64,000 bases of DNA from CAILDB01 sp049695975 (GCA_049695975.1 JBAVTE010000009.1:1-64000); one strand, 5' to 3'; shown: positions 41,252 through 50,283, counted from the first letter of the stretch. Program-made: numbers and translations. The notes: generated from the letters alone by a model not told the origin.

Positions 41252-44200
41252 TTAATTATTATCAAGATTCTCTTCTTCTTTTTTCAGCTCTATATCTAGA
41301 GCAAGACCTTTAAGGCTATTCAAAAGCACATTAAACGAGGCAGGTAGACCTGGTTCCTTCATTCTTTCTCCTTTTACAATAGAATCAAATGCAAGAGACC
41401 TTCCGACAATATCGTCTGATTTGATAGTAAGCATTTCTCTAAGTGTATAGGCAGCTCCATATCCAAGAAGTGCCCAGACCTCCATTTCTCCGAATCTCTG
41501 ACCTCCGCCTTGTGATCTTCCTCCGAGTGGCTGTTGTGTAATCATGGAGTATGGACCGATAGATCTCATGTGAATCTTGTCTTCAACTTCATGGTGAAGT
41601 TTCAAAATATACATATATCCAACTGCAATTTCTTGTTCAAATGACTCACCCGTCCTTCCGTCTAAGAGTTTCATTTTTCCACTTGCATTAAATCCAGCTT
41701 TCACTAATTCTTCTTTTATTTCGTCATCAGTAGCTCCAGCAAAAGGTGGTACGATGGCCTGATAATTAAGTGTGTTTGCAGCAAGACCAAGATGCAACTC
41801 AAGAATTTGTCCGAGGTTCATACGCGAAGGAACACCAAGCGGTGTAAGAATGATATCGATAGGAGTTCCATCTTCCATAAATGGCATATCTTCCTCTGGC
41901 ATTATTTTTGAAATAACACCTTTGTTTCCGTGCCTTCCTGCAAGTTTATCACCGACTGAAACATTTCTCACCTGAGCAATCTCAATGTGAATTCTTTTTA
42001 TAATTCCTGAATCAAGCTTATCTCCAAGTTCTCTAGAAAAAACTTTAACGGAAATAATTCTTCCTCTTTTTCCTCCTTCAAGCCTCTTTGAAGTATCTTT
42101 AACATCTCTTGCTTTTTCTCCGAAAATAGATCTGAGAAGTCTCTCTTCTGGGGTTAGCTGTGTCTCACCTTTTGGTGTGATCTTACCAACAAGTATATCG
42201 CCAGACATTACTTCTGCTCCTACGCGGATAATACCATCTTCATCGAGATTTTTTAATTTTGATTCACCAACGTTCGGAATATCATGAGTGGTGATTTCTG
42301 GACCAAGTTTTGTGTCACGGACATTTACAATAAATTCCTCAATATGCACAGATGTAAATTTACTATCTTTTACAATCCTTTCTGAAAGAATGATGGCATC
42401 TTCATAGTTTGCTCCAAACCATGTCATAAAAGCGACAAGACCATTTTGACCAACTGCCATTTCTCCATTAACAGAAGAAGATGTATCCGCGAGTAATGTA
42501 CCCTTCTTAATTTTTTCACCCAGTGAAACTGCGGGTCTCTGATGAAAAGCGGTCAAACTGTTTGTTTTTGAGAAAGTTACAAGTTTATATTCTTTTTCTT
42601 TTCCTTTACTATTTTTAATTATTACTTTATTTGCATCTACACAACTCACAATACCTTCTTCCTCTGCATAGATAATTCTTCCTGTATATTTTGCGACTTC
42701 ACCTTCAATACCAGTAGCTACAAGTGGTGCTTCTGGAATAATACAAGGCACCGCTTGCTTCTGCATGTTGCAACCCATCAAAGCTCTATTAGCATCATCG
42801 TGGTTTAAGAATGGAATCATTGATGGCGCAATAGAAAACGCCTGATTTGTAGCAATATCTATATAATCCACATCCTCTCTTTTACAAATTTGTGGTTTTC
42901 CATTCAGACGAACTTCAACTTCATAATTTGTGATTTTTCCTTTTTCATCATACTTCTGAGCCGCATGAGCGATCTTATAATTTTCTTCTTCAAATGCATT
43001 GAAATATTTTATTTCATCCGTAATAAAACCATTTTCAACTTTTGCATAAGGTGTTTCAATCATTCCAAATTCATTTATTCTAGCGTAAATAGATAATCTT
43101 AAAATAAGACCAATATTTTGACCTTCTGGTGTATGGATTGGACAAACTCTACCGTAGTGTGACGGATGAACGTCTCTCACTTCGAATCCTGCTCTTTCTC
43201 GAGTAAGTCCGCCTGGGCCGAGGGCAGATAGAGTTCTTAATTGCTCTATTTCCTGTAAAATATTTTCCTGTTGCATAAACTGAGAAAGTTGGTTCGTCGC
43301 AAAAAATTCTTTTATTCTTGCTTGAAGAGGCCTTGGAGAAATAAACTGCACAGGCATAGAAATACTGGGATCTATAGTAGACATTCTGTCTTGAATGTTT
43401 CTCTTCATTTGAGTCATTCCTATTCTCATTTTTGCCTGAAGAAGTTCTCCGACTGATCTAACACGGCGAGAACCCAAGTGATCTATATCGTCTTCTACTG
43501 CATCTGGATCACCATTTTGCTTTGTAATGTATTTTATTGTTGTAACAATATCATCTATTGTAATATTCTTTTGCTCAAGAGATTTTTCATCCATCGGCTT
43601 TCCAAATCTTTTGTTAAATTTAAACCTACCAACTTTAGAAATGTCATACCTCTCGGCATTAAAAATAGAATTTATAAAACCCTTTGCATTATCCACTGCA
43701 GCAAGATCACCGTCTCGAAGTTTTTTGTATATTTCAATATATGCTTCGTCCTGAGTTTTAACATGATCCTTCTCCATAGAAGTCATCATCACTTTTTTTG
43801 ATTCCTCATCGTCATTAAAAAAAGCAAGTATTTCTTTGTCATCTTTTGCACCGAGAACTCTCAAAAGAGAGATCACAGAAAATTTTCTTTTTTTATCAAT
43901 TTTTACATATATTGATCCATCTGCTTCAGACTCTATTTCTATCCAAGCTCCTCTTGATGGAATTATTTTTGCACCAAAATAATTTTTCCCTTTGCTTTCA
44001 TTTGTTGTAAAGAAAATACCATAAGATCTGGCAAGTTGTGGAACAATAACTCTCTCTATTCCATTTATAATAAAAGTACCATGACCTGTCATCATAGGAA
44101 TTTCTGATAGGAATATTTCCTGCTCTTTTACTGTTCCTAAGGTTTTATTTTTTAATATAACTTTTGCTTTAAAAGATGCTTCGTAAGAAATTTTTCTATC

Positions 44201-44452
44201 TTTTGCATGATATTCATCATATTTAGGTTTTTCTATAGAAAAACCACCAAATGACAATTCAAATTTCTTATCAGCATAATCTTTTATTGGAGAAAACTCC
44301 TTGAGTACTTCTTTGAGCCCTGTTTCCAGAAAACGGACGTATGATTCTGTTTGATGTTCCACAAGATTTGGAATTAACACCAAAGGTTTCTTGAATTTAC
44401 CAAAATATTTCTTCGTAGTTTTACCTCCAGTTATAAAAGAAGCTTGATTCAT
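41252..44452 (-). CDS. rpoB: RNA polymerase beta subunit
   Basis: Second largest subunit of RNA polymerase, 1066 residues, compact compared with 1342 in E. coli. Family sequences include the rifampicin-pocket region (FFATNQLSQFMQQENILQEI and LSALGPGGLTRERAGFEVRDVH), HYGRVCPIHTPEGQNIGL and the C-terminal GGRSQGGGQRFGEMEVWALLGYGAA. The rifampicin region has ENILQEIEQLRTLSALGPGG where most bacteria have NPLSEITHKRRLSALGPGG, so several positions differ from the sensitive consensus. It is preceded by a promoter at 44642-44670 and an attenuator-like hairpin in a leader of about 180 nt. rplJL is not upstream. Confidence 0.97.
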   Translation of the reverse strand: MNQASFITGGKTTKKYFGKFKKPLVLIPNLVEHQTESYVRFLETGLKEVLKEFSPIKDYADKKFELSFGGFSIEKPKYDEYHAKDRKISYEASFKAKVILKNKTLGTVKEQEIFLSEIPMMTGHGTFIINGIERVIVPQLARSYGIFFTTNESKGKNYFGAKIIPSRGAWIEIESEADGSIYVKIDKKRKFSVISLLRVLGAKDDKEILAFFNDDEESKKVMMTSMEKDHVKTQDEAYIEIYKKLRDGDLAAVDNAKGFINSIFNAERYDISKVGRFKFNKRFGKPMDEKSLEQKNITIDDIVTTIKYITKQNGDPDAVEDDIDHLGSRRVRSVGELLQAKMRIGMTQMKRNIQDRMSTIDPSISMPVQFISPRPLQARIKEFFATNQLSQFMQQENILQEIEQLRTLSALGPGGLTRERAGFEVRDVHPSHYGRVCPIHTPEGQNIGLILRLSIYARINEFGMIETPYAKVENGFITDEIKYFNAFEEENYKIAHAAQKYDEKGKITNYEVEVRLNGKPQICKREDVDYIDIATNQAFSIAPSMIPFLNHDDANRALMGCNMQKQAVPCIIPEAPLVATGIEGEVAKYTGRIIYAEEEGIVSCVDANKVIIKNSKGKEKEYKLVTFSKTNSLTAFHQRPAVSLGEKIKKGTLLADTSSSVNGEMAVGQNGLVAFMTWFGANYEDAIILSERIVKDSKFTSVHIEEFIVNVRDTKLGPEITTHDIPNVGESKLKNLDEDGIIRVGAEVMSGDILVGKITPKGETQLTPEERLLRSIFGEKARDVKDTSKRLEGGKRGRIISVKVFSRELGDKLDSGIIKRIHIEIAQVRNVSVGDKLAGRHGNKGVISKIMPEEDMPFMEDGTPIDIILTPLGVPSRMNLGQILELHLGLAANTLNYQAIVPPFAGATDDEIKEELVKAGFNASGKMKLLDGRTGESFEQEIAVGYMYILKLHHEVEDKIHMRSIGPYSMITQQPLGGRSQGGGQRFGEMEVWALLGYGAAYTLREMLTIKSDDIVGRSLAFDSIVKGERMKEPGLPASFNVLLNSLKGLALDIELKKEEENLDNN

Positions 44453-44510
44453 TTTATTTTATAAAATTAATAATTAATAATTAACAAAATACTAAAAAAT
44501 AAATAAAGAC

Positions 44511-44538
44511 AAAAAATCACCCTTTACGCCCAAAGGTG
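44511..44538 (-). terminator. Attenuator-like hairpin in the rpoB leader
   Basis: Reverse strand CACCTTT (44532-44538) pairs with AAAGGGTG (44518-44525, one bulge) around GGGCGT, followed by TTTTTT (44511-44516). It stands 59 nt before the rpoB start and after its promoter, so it would reduce rpoBC transcription unless bypassed. It might also end readthrough from the upstream helicase gene. Confidence 0.6.
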
Positions 44539-44641
44539 CATTTAATCCTATATTTATTATTGTTTTTTTTTAAGCAAGATATTAATCTACTTAATAGAGA
44601 CAAGCTTCCATCAGTAACTCATTCTTACTAAAGCTGTTGAT

Positions 44642-44670
44642 AGGCTACACGAAAGTAGAAAAAATGTCAA
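44642..44670 (-). promoter_or_regulatory. Promoter of rpoBC
   Basis: Reverse strand TTGACA (44665-44670), 17-nt spacer, TAGCCT (44642-44647). The -35 is perfect and the -10 weak, as in strongly regulated promoters. The start would be near 44635, giving a leader of about 180 nt. Confidence 0.6.
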
Positions 44671-44700
44671 TGTTGATAACTTTTATACAGTTCGCACACA

Positions 44701-46368
44701 TCATGACATGATCTTCCGCACAAACAATCTTACAATACGAATTTCCTCAAAGGAATAGTCAGCACCGAGTTTATTTTTAATGGGTGACAAGAGAAAATCA
44801 CGATTGTCACCATAAAGGTCCTTGAAAGTGGAATATATTTTAGTAAATTTTGCATTTGGAACTTCTGCTTTCAATTTTGAAATGTCAAAATCAGAATCTT
44901 TCGCTAAAATCTTTTCTATATTTGAAATAACTGAATCTACTTTTACATTTTTTAATTTTGCAATTTCTTTTATTGAAAGTCCCCCTTCTATCATTGCTTT
45001 GACTTTGTCCGATGCGGAAACTTTTCTTTTTTTAATTTTGATTGAACCTGCGATGGGCGAAATTTTTTCCAAAAATTTCGCCTGCTTTTCTTTGATTTCA
45101 CTTTCATCAAGCGACTCGAGAAACTTTACATCAATTTCTGACCTTTTGCGAAACATCTCGTCATACTCGAGAACTTCATCATTCACACAAAGGGCCATGT
45201 CGTTCATTCCGAGCAAATTGAGGCCTTCTAGAGACCTCACACGGGAAAGGGCCACATATCCCATACCTTTTTCAAAAGATCTCGAAAGGTCGACTTCCAC
45301 GGCATCCAAGCTCATCCCCTGACTTTTATGCACCGTAATAGCCCAAGCTAGACGAATCGGAAACTGTTCTATCACAGCTTTTGTCTTTCCTTCCTCTTCT
45401 ATTTTCCAAGTTGCAACTTCAACATCTATCACTTTACCAGACACAGTCATCACTCGAGGATGTCCGTATTTACAGTCAATGATTTTACCAAGAGTTCCAT
45501 TTGCATATCCTGCCTCAGCATTATTTTTTACAAATATTACTTTGGCACCAATTTTTAATTTCAAAATTTCTGGAGCAAGGCAACTTTTTTTCAGAGAATC
45601 AAGAAGCGGTTTTCTCCCCTTCTCTTCCATATTGAAAACAAATGTCTGACCAGAAATTTTTGCGAGCTCAGCTTCATTTATTGAATCTACATTTATATTA
45701 TGTGTATGAAGTCGTGTCGGCTCAATATTTTGTATAGTTTTTTTATTATATCTTTCTCGTAAAATAAGTAATGTGTCCTCGCTCACACAATTTCCGCGAA
45801 TGTCATTTAAAACTTTCAAAAAGTTTTGGTCCTTCTGTCTGTGTTGCTCATCGAGATAACAAATTCTCATATTCAAATCTTTCCAAGCAGATGATTTATA
45901 AGAAAAATGTGATTCCCTCTCCCCCATTCGGGAAACTGGAGGAAGCTGAAAAAAATCACCACAAAGTATGACCTGCATTCCACCAAAAGGAGCATTTACT
46001 CTGCGAAGTCGCCGAGCTACATTGTCCACAAGATCAAGCCGAGAATGATGAAGCATTGAGATCTCATCTATGACAAGTACATCTGTGTTTTTCAATCTGT
46101 CATAAATATATTTTTTACTTTCTAAATCTTCAAGATCATAAAGTGTAAGATCGTCTTTTATTCCGATTCCAGACCAAGAATGAATAGTGGAACCGCCAAT
46201 GTGTGTCGCTGCGATTCCTGTAGAAGCCGTCACTCCCACTTCCACACCTTTATTTTTTAGGAAATTAATATACTCATTTAAAAGATGTGTCTTTCCGCTT
46301 CCGGCAGCACCAGTAATGTAGCAATTGTATCCCATCTTCAAAATTTCCAGCGCTTGCTTTTGAGTCAT
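44701..46368 (-). CDS. PIF1/RecD-like helicase with C-terminal HTH domain
   Basis: Superfamily 1B 5'-3' DNA helicase of 555 residues. Walker A GAAGSGKT is at 20-27; then TASTGIAATHIGGSTIHSW (motif Ia), VLVIDEISML (II), ILCGDFFQLPPV (III) and, later, LAWAITVHKSQGMSLDAVEVDL and YVALSRVRSLEGLNLL (V, VI). The C-terminal 100 residues hold a helix-turn-helix of the helicase-associated type (KAMIEGGLSIKEIAKLKNVKVDSV). A 27-bp palindrome (45056-45082) lies in the linker before it. The gene is probably driven by TAAGAT 6 nt before the ATG. Confidence 0.92.
   Translation of the reverse strand: MTQKQALEILKMGYNCYITGAAGSGKTHLLNEYINFLKNKGVEVGVTASTGIAATHIGGSTIHSWSGIGIKDDLTLYDLEDLESKKYIYDRLKNTDVLVIDEISMLHHSRLDLVDNVARRLRRVNAPFGGMQVILCGDFFQLPPVSRMGERESHFSYKSSAWKDLNMRICYLDEQHRQKDQNFLKVLNDIRGNCVSEDTLLILRERYNKKTIQNIEPTRLHTHNINVDSINEAELAKISGQTFVFNMEEKGRKPLLDSLKKSCLAPEILKLKIGAKVIFVKNNAEAGYANGTLGKIIDCKYGHPRVMTVSGKVIDVEVATWKIEEEGKTKAVIEQFPIRLAWAITVHKSQGMSLDAVEVDLSRSFEKGMGYVALSRVRSLEGLNLLGMNDMALCVNDEVLEYDEMFRKRSEIDVKFLESLDESEIKEKQAKFLEKISPIAGSIKIKKRKVSASDKVKAMIEGGLSIKEIAKLKNVKVDSVISNIEKILAKDSDFDISKLKAEVPNAKFTKIYSTFKDLYGDNRDFLLSPIKNKLGADYSFEEIRIVRLFVRKIMS
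45056..45082. repeat. Palindrome inside the PIF1-like helicase gene
   Basis: Perfect 12-bp arms GGCGAAATTTTT and AAAAATTTCGCC around TCC. Encodes part of the linker KQAKFLEKISPIAGS between the helicase core and the HTH domain, so again a tolerant site. Confidence 0.82.
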
Positions 46369-46400
46369 GTAAATATCTTAACACAGAAATTTAAAAAACT

Positions 46401-47078
46401 TTAAAAAGTTTTTCTCCATGCATCTATCTCCTTATGATTTCCTGAAAGTAGTACTTTTGGAACTCTATATTTTTTGCCTTTATATTTTAAAATTTCTGGA
46501 CGAGTATAAACTTCACTACTTGAAATACGTTCTTCTTCTCGAGAAGAAAAATTACCAAGAACACCTTCTGTTTGTCTTGCTATACAATCTATCACAATCA
46601 TCGCCGGCAATTCCCCACCAGTCAAAACAAAATTTCCTACGGAAATTTTATCTGTTTTATAAATTTTATTTATCCTCTCGTCTATCCCTTCATACCTGCC
46701 ACAAATGATAATAATGTCAGAATACTTTTCCACACTTTCCTTCGCATATTGCGTATCAAAAAGTTTACCGTCTGGAACAAGAAAAATTATTTTCGTTTTT
46801 GCTTTTTTATTTTTCTTTATTTTAGAAAGTGCCTTTTCTATGGCTTTTACCACAGGCTCCGCTTGCATTACCATGCCCGGACCTCCTCCATAAGGAATAT
46901 CATCCACTCTTTTATATGGCTTATCTTTTCTGGCCTGTATTTTAGTCACCTTCGCAAAATCTCGTGGATTATAAAAATCTACCTTCAAAAGTTTATTTTT
47001 TATCGCCCGTGCCAAAATAGATTCAGCCAAATATGAGCTAAATGATTCTGGAAAAAGTGTAATGATATGAAATTGCAT
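46401..47078 (-). CDS. trmD: tRNA (guanine-N1)-methyltransferase
   Basis: Methylates G37 of tRNAs with S-adenosylmethionine, preventing frameshifts. The 225-residue protein starts MQFHIITLFPESF; the frame extends to 47216, but that part would lie inside a repeat element and has no homology. The SAM-binding trefoil knot region shows IIICGRYEGIDERI and SVGNFVLTGGELPAMIVIDCIARQ, and DIPYGGGPGMVMQ is conserved. Unlike the usual rpsP-rimM-trmD order, trmD is separated from rpsP by a KH gene, a terminator and the palindromic element. Confidence 0.95.
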   Translation of the reverse strand: MQFHIITLFPESFSSYLAESILARAIKNKLLKVDFYNPRDFAKVTKIQARKDKPYKRVDDIPYGGGPGMVMQAEPVVKAIEKALSKIKKNKKAKTKIIFLVPDGKLFDTQYAKESVEKYSDIIIICGRYEGIDERINKIYKTDKISVGNFVLTGGELPAMIVIDCIARQTEGVLGNFSSREEERISSSEVYTRPEILKYKGKKYRVPKVLLSGNHKEIDAWRKTF

Positions 47079-47102
47079 AAATGTAAAATACAACAAAAAT
47101 AG

Positions 47103-47389
47103 AAAAATAGCAAAAAATAAAAACAAAGGACCTTTTGAACGATTTAGCGTAGCAAGCAGAAAATCAACAAAATTTTTAGAAAAACGAAATTCCTGTAGCA
47201 AAGTACTTTTGAACATCCTTGGGAGGAGCGGTCTGGCGACGGACAGAGAAAATTTTTAGCAAAAAATTTTCGTGATGGGCAAAAGTATTTTGTGGAGGGA
47301 ATTTTGTTTTTCTAAAAATTTTGTATAATTTTCTAGATTGCGAAGCTATTAGTGAGAAATGTCCTTTGTTTTTATTTTTTGCTATTTTT
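47103..47389. repeat. 287-bp imperfect palindrome with 29-bp perfect ends
   Basis: The terminal inverted repeats 47103-47131 and 47361-47389 match over all 29 bases. Inside, the arms remain related over their length: CAAAATTTTTAGAAAAAC (47167-47184) matches its inverted copy near 47309-47326, and ACTTTTG (47204-47210) matches CAAAAGT (47280-47286). The centre holds a smaller palindrome GAAAATTTTT/AAAAATTTTC (47248-47271). No open frame of note. A MITE-like element or a long RNA hairpin are the main options. It starts 25 bp upstream of trmD. Confidence 0.85.
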
Positions 47390-47407
47390 TAAATTCTTAG
47401 ATTAACA

Positions 47408-47441
47408 AAAACAAAACCACCTATAAAAGTGGTTTTGTTTT
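47408..47441 (-). terminator. Terminator of the KH-protein gene
   Basis: Perfect 13-bp stem AAAACAAAACCAC / GTGGTTTTGTTTT with an 8-nt loop; T-rich tail on the reverse strand. It separates the KH gene from trmD, which therefore needs its own promoter. Confidence 0.88.
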
Positions 47442-47456
47442 TTAGACTAAACTAAT

Positions 47457-47789
47457 TTAGAACTTTAGATCTGCCATTGCCTCATCTACTGTCTTTGAGG
47501 TTTTCATTTCTGGTCTAACACTGGTTTCTGGCCTAGTGCTTCCTTCTGGCTCGTTGATCTTCAAGTTTACTCTTGAGTTGTTTTTCATTCCTACAACTCG
47601 AAGAAGTGTTCTGATGGCTTTGGCTGTATTACCGAGTCTTCCAATGACCTTGCCCATATCGGCATTGTCCACTGTAAGAGTAAGTAAAACACCCATCTCA
47701 TCCACAGTCCTTGTGATAACCACTTTTTCAGGTACATCAACAAGCGCTTTTACAACATACTCGAGAAACTTTACATCGTTTTCTGTCAT
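47457..47789 (-). CDS. KH-domain RNA-binding protein
   Basis: A 110-residue protein of the KhpA (YlqC) type, which binds RNA and lies next to rpsP in many bacteria. The single KH domain (about 28-85) has the GxxG loop GRLG at 50-53 in DMGKVIGRLGNTAKAIRTLL. A polar tail (86-110) is added. Neighbours are rpsP upstream and trmD downstream, the normal context for this family. A terminator follows at 47408. Confidence 0.9.
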   Translation of the reverse strand: MTENDVKFLEYVVKALVDVPEKVVITRTVDEMGVLLTLTVDNADMGKVIGRLGNTAKAIRTLLRVVGMKNNSRVNLKINEPEGSTRPETSVRPEMKTSKTVDEAMADLKF

Positions 47790-47941
47790 TATTTTGTGAA
47801 AATTAATTTTTCTTTCATGCAGTAGTTTCGACCGGAATAATTTATTAAATACTGCCTAAAAAAATAATAGCATAAAAATAAAAATCAAACAACAAAAGCA
47901 CTTTGCTACAAGGACTTCTTTTTGAAACCTTAAATAAACAA

Positions 47942-48000
47942 AAAGCCACACAAGATTATTCTTTTTCTGAACGCAAAAAAAGTACAATCTCGTGTGGCTT
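47942..48000 (-). terminator. Long imperfect terminator of rpsP
   Basis: Outer stem AAGCCACAC / GTGTGGCTT, then AGATT / AATCT and CTTTTT / AAAAAG inner pairings with mismatches. On the reverse strand it ends in TTTTTG TTT. It begins 5 nt after the rpsP stop. Confidence 0.8.
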
Positions 48001-48004
48001 TAGT

Positions 48005-48406
48005 TTATGCTTTTACTTCTTCTTTAGGTGTTTCAACTTTTACTTCTTCAACTGGTTTTTCCGCCTTTACTTCTGCTTTTGGAGTATTCTTTGCGGCCTC
48101 TTCTGCTTCCTTGGCTTTATTAGCATTAATAATTTTATTTTTTGGTAAAACGTTTATTTTCTTACCAGCAATAATTTTTTGTTCAATAAGAAAATTCCTA
48201 ACAGTTGCAGAAAGTTGAACGCCTTTTGAAATCCAATGTTTTACTTTTTCACCATCTACAGTACATATTCCTTTTCCTCGAGCATCATAAGAACCAAGCA
48301 CTTCAAGATATCTTCCGCTCTTTGTGCTGTTCTTCGAATCTGTAAGCACAATCCTAAAAGTCGGCTCATGTACTCTTCCAACCCTTTGTAATCTAATTAT
48401 TAACAT
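48005..48406 (-). CDS. rpsP: Ribosomal protein bS16
   Basis: Small-subunit ribosomal protein. The 133-residue protein starts MLIIRLQRVGRVHEPTFRIVLTDS and has the conserved GRYLEVLGSYD. The core of about 80 residues is followed by a Lys/Glu/Ala-rich tail (from about 95), as seen in other Parcubacteria. The ATG at 48406 is chosen because it matches the family start; an upstream in-frame extension to 48448 does not. Confidence 0.94.
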   Translation of the reverse strand: MLIIRLQRVGRVHEPTFRIVLTDSKNSTKSGRYLEVLGSYDARGKGICTVDGEKVKHWISKGVQLSATVRNFLIEQKIIAGKKINVLPKNKIINANKAKEAEEAAKNTPKAEVKAEKPVEEVKVETPKEEVKA

Positions 48407-48672
48407 AAAAGATATACTAAACAAAAAAGAGATAAAAGTCAAACCCATCTGGTAATTCCACTCATAAAACTACTCTTGATTTAGTATTAAAAAATCCTTT
48501 TGATTTATATAAAAAGCATTATCCTCCTGTATCTTATTGCTAAAAAACAAAAATACAAAGATTACTTTTCTAAATAACCTAAATATAAGCGAGCGGTTAC
48601 AACGTACCTTTCCTAGCAAAAAACAGCCCTTATATGGAGCTGTTTTTTGACTGCACGAATTTTCAATAATAT
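48407..48672. other. Intergenic region between rpsP and the PKD surface-protein gene
   Basis: No gene is supported; the reverse open frame here has no family features. The region contains the terminator at 48618-48648 and presumably the rpsP promoter, for which no strong match was found. Confidence 0.5.
48618..48648 (-). terminator. Terminator of the PKD surface-protein gene
   Basis: Stem CAGCCC with GG-A-GCTG around TTATAT, flanked by A-run and T-run so that the reverse strand ends in TTTTTTG. It lies 24 nt after the stop. Confidence 0.75.
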
Positions 48673-50079
48673 TTACAAATCCTTTTCCCCTATTGCAATC
48701 CATTCGTGAGATGCGATGTTCTGAGTTTTTCTAGCAACTGAAATTATTTCCTTTGTAGCAATATCAATTCTTCCATTATGAAGTAAACAATTCTTTGCAA
48801 TGTTTTTTACGGCAACAGATGAGATGATTGCATTATTTTCTCTAGCACAATCTTCCACTGCGCAAATCGCTCTCTCATAAATTTCATTATGAGAAATAAT
48901 AGATGTTTTTTCATTATCAATCTGCGTGTTAATAAAATTTGTTTCATTATTTTTAATACCTTCTTCTACAGAAATATTTTTGGTTTGAATTTTTGCTTTT
49001 CTATTCTGTAAAATATATGCCATACCTGCACTCCAGATAGAAAGTCCGAGGACAAAAAACCACAAACTATCAATATCACCGAGACCAGTGTAAGGCACCT
49101 CACTAAGGTATACAGAAGTGAGACTTGGACTTGTGTAAGCCAAGACTTGGCCCACACCTACTGAACAAGTTCTAGAAATACTATCCCCACCAGAAGAGAT
49201 AGTGACTGTCATTGTCTTTGCGCCAGGCGATCCATAAGTTTTCAAAACAGAATATCCATAACCTGTAGCTCCATCACTACCGTACCAACTTAAATTGTAT
49301 GAACCATTTCCACCAGATGGATAGGCATTCCAAACTATTTGATCTCCCACTTTTCCGTTTGAAGGTACACCTTCGCAATATCCAGACAAGGAATTACTAT
49401 AATAAACAGCTGGACCTCCTCCTCCACTACAGTTTGATGTACAAACAACAGGATTATTTCCGCCTGAAGTAGTCACTGTGGCACTACAATTTGCAGTTGC
49501 ACTTTGAGTTCCTGAAGTCACCGTAATAGTTGCTGTTTTTGTACCAATTGAAGAATATGCCAAAGATGCTGTACTCGCAGTACCAGAAAGTGAATCTGAG
49601 CCTGACCATGAATATGTATAGTTCCCTGTTCCTCCACTTGCAACAGAGCTCCAATTTACTGAATTACCTGTCTGAATGTTTGATGGATTTGCAGAACAAG
49701 AGGCAGTGAGAGTTGATGGTGGAGGTGTGGTTGTGACATTGGCACTACAATTTGCAGTTGCACTTTGAGTTCCTGAAATTACAGTGACTGTTCCAATTTT
49801 TATTCCAGTAGAAGAATATGATTTTGAAATAGAAGAATTTGAACCAGACAAGCTGTCTGTACCAGTCCAAGAATATGAATATGAACCTGTGCCACCCAAA
49901 GCATTTGCATTCCATGCTACTGAATCACCAACAATTGCAGATGATGGATTTGCAGAACAAGTTGGAAGATTCATAGCCTCAGCTTTACTTGTAGAAAAAA
50001 TTAATACACCAAAAATGATCCCAATTATAGTTGGAATCAAACAAATTTTATGTATTGAAGATGTATAGTTTTTTTTCAT
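48673..50079 (-). CDS. Cell-surface protein with three PKD-like domains and a C-terminal membrane anchor
   Basis: A 468-residue exported protein started at MKKNYTSSIHK (50079). The signal peptide ends near KAEA (about residue 35). Three PKD-like domains follow, each about 80-90 residues with the pattern C-SANP...GD..W.A..GG.GSY.YSW.G.D.L.G......YSS.G.KT.TVTV.SG, at about 38-120, 125-208 and 230-312. A membrane helix (about 340-362) and a charged cytoplasmic tail of about 100 residues come last. The same PKD unit occurs in the secreted protein at 15266. The function is probably surface adhesion or envelope structure; this is inference. Confidence 0.8.
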   Translation of the reverse strand: MKKNYTSSIHKICLIPTIIGIIFGVLIFSTSKAEAMNLPTCSANPSSAIVGDSVAWNANALGGTGSYSYSWTGTDSLSGSNSSISKSYSSTGIKIGTVTVISGTQSATANCSANVTTTPPPSTLTASCSANPSNIQTGNSVNWSSVASGGTGNYTYSWSGSDSLSGTASTASLAYSSIGTKTATITVTSGTQSATANCSATVTTSGGNNPVVCTSNCSGGGGPAVYYSNSLSGYCEGVPSNGKVGDQIVWNAYPSGGNGSYNLSWYGSDGATGYGYSVLKTYGSPGAKTMTVTISSGGDSISRTCSVGVGQVLAYTSPSLTSVYLSEVPYTGLGDIDSLWFFVLGLSIWSAGMAYILQNRKAKIQTKNISVEEGIKNNETNFINTQIDNEKTSIISHNEIYERAICAVEDCARENNAIISSVAVKNIAKNCLLHNGRIDIATKEIISVARKTQNIASHEWIAIGEKDL

Positions 50080-50255
50080 AACAAATAATAAATAATCTGC
50101 AGGCAGACATAATTGTGTGACAAAATATAGAGACAATTTCTCACTAATTTTAATGAAAAGAAGACAAAAAAAACGATTGAATTTAAACTTAAAAATGATT
50201 GAGCTTTCGAATCAAAAAAGAACATTAAAATTAAAAGAGAACATTACTGCTATAG

Positions 50256-50283
50256 AGTGTATCATATGCCACAAAAATGTCAA
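50256..50283 (-). promoter_or_regulatory. Promoter of the PKD surface-protein gene
   Basis: Reverse strand TTGACA (50278-50283), 16-nt spacer, TACACT (50256-50261) preceded by TGA, an extended -10. Confidence 0.65.

Noticed and set aside
43260..43330. A-rich GCAAAAAATTC in rpoB as another palindrome copy
   Set aside because: There is no matching inverted arm; the sequence encodes the conserved EFFATNQLSQFM region.
47079..47216. Longer TrmD start giving a hydrophobic N-terminal extension
   Set aside because: The extension is encoded by the palindromic element and TrmD homology begins at MQFHIITLFPESF.
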